DNA of 64,000 nt from Holacanthus passer (Eukaryota; Chordata; Actinopteri; Pomacanthidae). Below, piece after piece: positions 41,501 through 50,500 of the stretch (the stretch's first letter is position 1; each line of letters begins with the position of its first letter). The notes under the pieces were generated by a model, which made no database searches, had not been told where the DNA came from, and saw only the letters and a list, made by a program, of their open reading frames with translations. The position numbers and the translations under genes are program-made. The stretch lies in NCBI GenBank assembly GCA_025331565.1, contig JAFREQ010000039.1, positions 1,302,001-1,366,000 of the forward strand, in the 5' to 3' direction.

Positions 41501-44500
41501 GAGAAACACGTTAAGTGCATATATATTCCCTTCTTTCTTGAGTCTGTTTGCTCATGCAAAATGAAACGTGATTAATATAGATTAAAAATGAATGATATTT
41601 AATCATGATTAATTGAAATTAATCCACAGCAACCCTGTGATTAATCTGATTAAAAATTGTATTCGTTTGACAGCACTAGTTCAAATATAACCACATTAGG
41701 GAGAATGTTGACACACAGTCCTTTGTATAACTGAGAGCCAGTCAGCCATCAGTCTCTTTGAGAAGAGAGTGTCCTAAACTGTGCAACCTGCTGAAGGTCA
41801 CCATGGAGTTTTTTACAGGAACAGCCGCTATGGGGCTGTAGAATTATTTAAGTGTCAGCTCTCTGGTCAGTTAATAACATTATAATTTTCCATCATGGTG
41901 TGCCAGTTGAGTTTGAGAAGCGATTTAAACCCCATTAAAATGTTGATTATAATAATGAAGTTACTGAAGGATTCGCTCCAACAGCACATTGCAGACCAGA
42001 CTCCTTCAGGGCCACAGGGCCAAAGTGCTGCTGCAGCCCAGTCACTTACTGCAGCTCCAGTATTCACACTGTTCAAAGCAGAGCAACTCAACACACCAAT
42101 TGCAAACAGCTTGGGGATGTGGATGCTCATCTTCATTTGAATTTAAATCAAGTTACGTAAACTTGAGGGCCGAGTGCTGACGTCCATTTGGTTGATGTGT
42201 TCTGTTAACACATCAGTTTTACAGAATGCACGTACTGGCTCTGGCTTTGTGCTCAGCAATTCCTGTATCACTGTCGGTGTGTGATATCAGAAAGTTGACA
42301 AGAGGCCAAAGAAGAATTAATTGGGAAACTGCGTTTTATTTCCATTAAATTGTGACTGCTTGGTGCTAAATTGACTTATGTAGTATTTGAAACCCAGGTC
42401 TGTGGTATGCAGTGGCACACTGGGAAACAGAAAAGTCCTCAAAACATAACCCATGCTACTCCAGCATAACCACCTGAACAATTCAGTACACATATAAACA
42501 GTGAAGTTCTCCAGTAAAAGCCCAAATTATTAGTCAAGTAAGATGCTTTTAACTAACTAACTAAGACCTCTAGTGGCAACATGAGTCATGATTTGTGTGT
42601 CTGACATTGGTTAACACACATTAAAAACTTGTGGGTAGGAGCTTGGCATGGATGGATTGATAACATCGCATTTGACACTGGAGTGTGTGGGCCGTTTTGC
42701 CATTTCCTATAAAAAGTCATTGTTGGGTTTTTTTAACCATAACCTTAACAAAGTAGTAGCCTTTAACCCAAACCACAACTGTTTCTTGCTCTTTGACAGC
42801 TTCTGCAGTGTAAAGACTGGAGGCTTGAAACACTGAAGCATCACAGAGACAAATATGATACTTACCCTACCCAGGAAGGCTGTGGTTCAGCAGGTAGAGC
42901 TGGTTATCCTTTAAATGCAGGGTCTGTGGTTCGATACCTGACCCCTCCTAATCACATGTAAAAGTGTCCTTAAGGAAGACTCTGAACCCCTAATTGCACC
43001 AGATGTTTAGGCCAATGCCTTGCATGGTGGCTTGCTGCCATCAGAGTTTGAGACTCTATGTGAATGGGTAGTTGTAAAGTGTTTTAGATAAAAGCAGTGT
43101 ATGAATGCTGTTTCATATGTGTGAAGTATGTTTTGATCTGTTTCTTGTAGCTCTATTTTGGCCATGGTGCAGAAGGAGATTTTCCAGACAGAAAGTCACT
43201 GGGACCGTAGTCTGCAGCATTATCTTCAGTGGTTAACTTCCTGGTCCATAAAATGTCTAACTGTTGGTGTCCCTCTCCTCTCCGTCTGCAGCTCCAGAAG
43301 ACTCTGTCAGAGCTGGATGAAGATGATCCTTGCTACGAGTTTCGTCGAGAGCGTTTCACCGTCCACCGAACACACCTCTACTTCCTCCACTATGAGTATG
43401 AACCCAGCTCTGACAACACTGACGTCACTCTCGTCGCCCAGCTCTCTATGGACAGGTACTGTTATTCACCCACAGTGACAAAGGTCAGCCAAAAGGTATT
43501 CTTGGGTGTCAATGCTCCCCTGCATGTAAATGGGGAACTTTCAGAAAAACCCTTATTCTGCAGCTGTTAAACAGCTGTGGTTAGGTGTGGCAGTGGGAAG
43601 GGCTTCACATGCTCTGCACATTCTGTAGGGTAGTAAAATGGGAGTTATTTTGGGCTAACCTGAGGTTCCAGAAGTCAAATTTCCACTTATTTTCTACAAA
43701 GAGAATGTTAAGTGAAAGGAAATTAAAGCACCTCCAAGACTAGGATGAACAGGAAACTCTCCTGGTTAAGACGAACAACTGTCTCTCTGGTTCTTAACAA
43801 AACAGCATGAGGCAAAGTCACATCCAACTCCCAAGCAGGTTTTTAGTAAGAAACATCAAATCTTGGAGCTTAAAATTATGTTGTTTCAACTGCTAACAAT
43901 TAGCTGAAGCTAAAGATACTTAAAAATGTTATTCAGTAACTATACTGCAGGACTTAGTCACAAGAGCAAATGCATAAAGTATTTTATTATAGTTAGAGCC
44001 ATGCATCCATCACAGAGAGAAACTAAGTTAAATTAAATTCATTCATTCATTATGTCGCATGATGATGTCAATAAGATAAAACCTATAACATAATTATATT
44101 ATGTAGGAATCTCCTTTGTTTCTATGTTGATGAGTTTGAAATGGGAATTTATTGTGGGGAAAAGGGATATTTCCGATACCAGTAGCTTCTCTAAATTCAC
44201 ATCTCTATTCTGCATCTGTGACATGAATAGCTTCAAGGAGAAATTGTGAAAGTGCATGTCTTGATTGCCAGTGTTAAGCTCGTCACATTGTTATTAGTGG
44301 GGAGCCCGTGGAGTGTGGAGAGGAAGAGGTGCAGCTGAACTGGAACCAGTTTTCTCTTCATGCTGTTGTTGTTACCAGCCATGCTGAATGTTTTCTTTTC
44401 CATGTACATGCACACACCAAGCCAACATCCTAGTTTAGAGTGTATATGGTCATCACCTTTGTGACTGGGGTCATTTCCAAGCCATGAAGGAGAATGCTTT

Positions 44501-47500
44501 TCTGTGTTCTAACATGATGCTAAGTGATGGGGCGTGTTGACAGATCTGCAGTATATGATGAGCTACTGTATACAACACTCAGCTTTTGGTGGATTTGAAA
44601 CACTCCACTGTCAGATTTATTAAAGAGCATTTTGTTAGAGATGCAAACAAAATCCAAGGATTGTACCATTAAACATTAGCAATCTGACATTTATATGCTA
44701 ATTTTGGTGTTTTATGATTACCAGTGAACTAGGGGAATATAAGCAAATTCAACATCCAGTTCCTCCTAAAGGTCCATAACCAGTAATTGCATGTGTCTGC
44801 TATTTCTTTACATTTGCTTTTTCATAATGGGCCTGAGTCATTTAAGTTACTCAGTGTTATCCCTGTTATCCCTTTGAATTGAACTCTATTAATGTATCAA
44901 ATAAAGTCCTCCAGCATCCTCACTGCTGAGGCCAAGTCTCAAACAGGGAGGAAATTAAAACATCATTTATCTTCCAAACTGCTTATTTTATCTATTTCTT
45001 TACTTTGGCCGGTACACTTTGGATCAGTCAGATTTCTAGAACTGTAGTGCTTGGTCACATCAGAAAGTGGCACAGCGAAATTCATTTTGGATGTCTTTAT
45101 GAAGAAAAAAAGCTTGGTATTGTAGTGACTACTATGAATAGCGTTCTTGTTTGTTAACCAGAAAAGACATCACACAATGTCCTCTGACTGATGTATGTTT
45201 CAGTGACATTATGAGATTTTTAATACTGATGTATCAAGTGTTTGAAGTACTTTAAATACAGCTGGATAGTTTAGTCAAGTGCTTCCCAACAAAGGGGTCG
45301 GGCTGCTCCAAACAGTCACAAAATATAATGGAGGGGTTGTGAGATGATTAATGGAAGAGTAAAATAAATTCATATTCTTTCTTTTTTTTTTCTTTGCTTT
45401 TTATGAAATTTTAGAAATGTAACCTCTTTTGGCCTTAAACTGTTGTTGAAATGAAACCATGTGAGAAGTTTAGAGGAGAAATCTCTCTTTGGTGGAACTG
45501 CTAACAGCTCAGATGTTTGAAATGTGAAAAGGGGCCCAAACCAGACACTGCTTTTTGTAAAGGGTCACATGCCAAAATTGTTGAATAGTTTAACCTTCAA
45601 CAATGTATTTTTTTATATCTTTTTTTGTAAAATTTTACACCTGTCATACAAATGTAGTGGAGTAAAAAAAAAAAAACAATATTTTCCTCTGAAATGTAGT
45701 AGAGTATAAGTATAAAGTAACATAGACTAAAATACTTCAGTCAAGTACAGGTACAAGTGTCTCAGAGTTGTGGTTAAGTACTTCAGCCAGCTGTTTCTGT
45801 GAATTAATAGCGCTGTGTCGTCTGTATATTTAAAATGAAGTCCTTGTGAGACTGTCGCATTAACAAACCTCCCCACACACTTTTCCAACATTAACTGGGG
45901 GGGCTGTGTTCACCAACTTTTCAAAACCAACAATCCTACAACCACGCCCATTTTGAGTAGGAGGGGACTGGCAGGGATATGTGTATGGACTACTTAAGTT
46001 GAAGAAATAAGCTATTTTTCTGTGCCAGTAATAATTTGTTTTCCAATTCTGTTCTGTAGCTTCTCTTTTCACATCAGGATACTGAAGTCAGAAATCATAT
46101 ACACTCTACGTTTATCCTTCAAAGTTGCGATATTTTTCATACTTGAACTTGAACAGCATAATGCAGAAACAGAAAAAGTTCAAGTTAATTTAATCAGAGA
46201 TTATTTAAAAAGGAAAAATAATGTTTTCACCATGCTTCACCTTCTGTGCTAATGAGCCTGTCAACTTTACGCATTGATTGGCCAGATGTGTGGAGGTGAG
46301 AAAATATGTGGTGTTTGAACTCCTCTCTCTGAAGCCTTCTCTTTACACGAGTATATTTCCTCTACTTTTTGTGTGCACGACAGTGTGCAACACCATAAAT
46401 ACCTTAGTGACTAAAAAGGCCAGGGATATTACATGTCTGAAAACGTCTTCCTCTACTTGCTATCTTTGTGTTCTTGCTGGCTCAAGGATGGTGAAGGGGA
46501 CCGACGACGCTGGGAGCCAGGCTGATTGTTTCATAAACTTGAATTCTCAGCAGTAATTAAAATATAAGTAGAGAGATGAACATTCATTAACACAGTTGAA
46601 AAGTCCTGCTGATACCACTGCAGGAAAACAAATACAAAAACAGACTGATTGTTCCCTCAAATATGTTTTCTTAATATAGTCATTTAGCTGTAAATAATTT
46701 CCCCCTTGGGGATGATTGAACTCATACATGCTTGAAATGCACTAGTTTGACACATTTCTTTGAGGATGATCATGTCCCATTATCTAAACCACACAGGCAT
46801 TCCTAATGTGCCACAAAAAGTAAACCTTCCGTGTAAGATTATTATGTATGTATCATAATCTAATACACTGTCACAGTGTTTGAGCTGTAGCTGGGCTCCC
46901 CTCGTACTGAGGGACAAGCAGGCGGGAAGGACAGAGCATAGTGGATGAGCTGTGGTTTGACATGTTAGTATCTTGTTCACACAAGTTAGTAATTTGTTCA
47001 GACATCTTATTTCATGTGTATTATTATTTTGTAACTATTTTGTTTGCATAAGATATCATCTAGTTGTTCACACAAGTCTCACACCAAAAAAGTAATTTTC
47101 GCATTGTTTCAATGTATAGTGTCATATGGTAATACATTTTTTTGTCCCATTTCTGTGTCCCGCCCTCTGCAGGCTTCAGATGTTGGAGGCCATCTGTAAG
47201 CACTGGGAAGGCCCGATCAGCCTGGCCCTGTACCTGTCCGACGCTGAGGCCCAGCAGTTCCTGCGCTATGCTCAGGGCTCCGAGGTGTTGATGAGCCGCG
47301 GGAACGTTGGTTATCACATCGTCTACAAAGAGGGGCAGTTCTACCCAGTCAACCTGCTGCGAAATGTGGCCATGCGGCAGGTCAACACACCCTACATGTT
47401 CCTATCAGACATTGACTTCCTACCCATGTACGGCCTCTATGAGTATCTCAGGTAAGAGGAGAAAGAGAAATCAGATGAAAGCCAGCTACGTTGGCAGTGA

Positions 47501-50500
47501 TACTGACACCTTTACGTTTACGGTATGGTTTATTGGTCTATTCTAACCTGTGTGTGTGTTGTGTGTTTGTAGGAAGTCAGTGGTGCAGCTGGACATGGCC
47601 AACTCTAAGAAAGCGCTGGTGGTTCCAGCTTTTGAGACATTGCGATATCGTCTGTCTTACCCAAAGTCCAAGGCTGAGCTGCTCTCTCAGCTGGACATGG
47701 GCACACTCTTCACCTTCAGGTGAGCCACTTTTCTTTTTCTATAGCGAGAAAGATTCATCAGCTTTTCATTCCACAGAACATTGCAGCAGCTCTTTTCGTT
47801 TCCCTGTCTGTGGTAGAAGTTGTGTAAATCAGTAATATTGATTTATCTATTTTTTCATTCATTAAGTCTGCTCTTTACTTAACCCTCAGGAGAACAGAGA
47901 GAGACTCAGTTGCACTTGTGCTGAGCAGGCAATACACATAACACAAAAATCAAATAAAACTGAAAAAAGATAATAAGCAATTAAAATGATGGACAGCTAC
48001 ATTGGTACATACAGTTCAATTGTTGGAATGCTACTTAAAAATGTATCATTAAAAATAACAAAATATATACAGATGCAATTTCATACAGGCATGTTTCTAC
48101 ATTTCTAAAATTTCATTTAGCAGACGCTTTTATCCAAAGTGACATACGTCTGAGAGTAAATACAACACAAGCAAGGATGTAGTCAGGAGAAAACAACCTG
48201 GATAAGTGCCATAAAACAAAGTTCAAGTTAGATAGGGCCTGTGAGGAGTGAGGAGGGAATACATTATGCATAACAATACAGTTGTTTTTTGTTTTTTTGT
48301 TTGCTGTTGTTTTTTTTATTTACATGGAATTCCATTAAAGTAAAGTTTTGGTGTACATGTACAATGTGATACAATCCAGTACAACTGTACAACTTATGGC
48401 TGAGCTGTTGTGTTTGATTGCATTAGGTTTTCTGATTGTACCTAATGGAGTGACCAGTGAGTGTGTAGGAGACTAAACAAAGTATGAGTAACTCGTCCTA
48501 TACTGTAATCTGACTGAATTGCCTTTATATTTCACTTTACTGAAACACTTGAATAAGCAAAATCAACATAATCACAAAACCCCAAGGCACACGTCAGAAA
48601 GAGTCAAATTAGCATCTGCCTAATTCTACAACAAAGGTAACAAGTGTTCCATCCCGTTTTGAACAAAAATTTCAGACACACTATGTCTGAAATGAGAAAG
48701 AATAAATGAACTGGAATTATGAGCCTCGACTGAATAAACAAACTGGAGAACTGTATGTCTGTTATACAGCTGATGTTTGGGATCCGGGGGAGTCGGGTAG
48801 TGGTCAGGTTAAAGACAGACCATGCAGGAAAAGTGTGGCCTGCAACAACTTCCAACACTTCATGATAGACATAACACATGCACAGCTAGGATCAGGGTTT
48901 GTCACAAAAAAATTGCATGCATAATTACCTTAAAGGTTTGGGGTTTTGCTGTTGGCCCTGTCACTCTAGCCCTTGCACGGCTATGACGGGAAGTAAAAAG
49001 TGTTGTGTGAAGTGGAATGAGTCAACAAACCAAACTGTAGTTTTTATTGCCTTCATCATTATAATAACAGTGAACACAGATAGACTCTCCTGCACCTCAC
49101 ACTGTGGCAGCAACATGCCAGGAAGAATTTTCTGTATGGTCGGAGAAGAGGGGTGTTTATTTTTCTCCTGTGTGCAGCCCTTACAGGTGGTCATGCCCCC
49201 TTCACTCACACACACTTTGCTTCGCCTGCCTAGAATCTGCAGTCGGTAAATGCCTCTTTTATCTTGGCGGTTAGTGGAGAAAAAAATGTCATGATGGCAC
49301 AGACAGAAAGAGAGACAGCAAAACTTTTTCCCAACAGAAATGATTTGGTATACAGTGCGAGGTAAACAAACACTCTATAAAAAAGGTCTGGACTTTTAAG
49401 ATATTTTGTGATAGAGACAGAGGTTTGTAATCACAATGGCACCTAATATTTTAGAAACTATAAATCCCACTTCCTCTCAGAAAGACTGGATGGAAGAGTA
49501 TAGTTCACACTCCCGCCAACAATAGTTTGATAAAAACCTTCTTTCCTCTCCTGCCAGGTACCATGTGTGGACTAAAGGCCACGCACCAACTAACTTTGCC
49601 AAATGGCGGACAGCCACCACACCCTACAGGGTGCAATGGGAAGCTGACTTTGAGCCCTATGTCATGGTGAGAAGGGACAGTCCTGAGTACGACCGCCGCT
49701 TTGTGGGCTTTGGCTGGAACAAGGTGGCTCACATCATGGAGTTGGATGCACAGGTAAATTACTCACCTCCATTTACTCAGCTCTTACTTTCTATCTATTG
49801 TCTAAACTGTCTGCTTAATGTCTCTTTATAATTCTTCATAATACTGTACTTTATGATGTCAGCACTTCATGAAAAAAAGTATCTTAAAATACTGAAGAAA
49901 TCAGTTCTGTGCAGTACGCATTTATTGCTGTTGTGCACCATGTGAACCAAATTTCATGGAAGTCCATCCAAAAGTCATTGAGATGTTTCAGTAAAAAAAA
50001 CAAAAATGTCAGAGGTAAAGTCAGGGAATCGCCAAAGTCAGTGATTCAGCTACCAGGGACCATGAATCTCTGTGTGAAATGTAATGACAATGCACCTATA
50101 GCAGAACTTACTGTGTTTATTTCAAACTTAAACTCATTAGGGGCAGCACCTACAAAGAGGAAAATTAATAACCAAATTAACTGATTAGTTGATCGGATGA
50201 TGTTGTATGATATGTTACCTACTTCATACTTGATAGTATACATGACTTTCTCTATGGTAGTTTTCTTAATATTTGTCACTAGTCTTTTTCTCTCATTTTA
50301 ACTGAATGAAATGTTCTGGTTAACTTACTTAAATTGTGGCATAAGTGCAGATGGTGCAACTACATAAAATGGTGAGTGTAATGTGAGATGAAGTAGTTGC
50401 AATGTAGCAGTTAGTGTTAACTTTACCCTCTGAAGTGGGCACGATAATGACTCCTCATCAATGACAGTTTGCTCAGTGTCTGCTGAATGTGCAGATAATA

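Larger units (their letters stand above)
40554..43291 (+). other. large1: large1 intron between exons 8 and 9
   Basis: 2.7 kb. It contains a hAT miniature element (41189-41678) and a SINE (42878-43112). Outside those (40554-41180, 41687-42877) I see nothing I can name. Confidence 0.8.
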
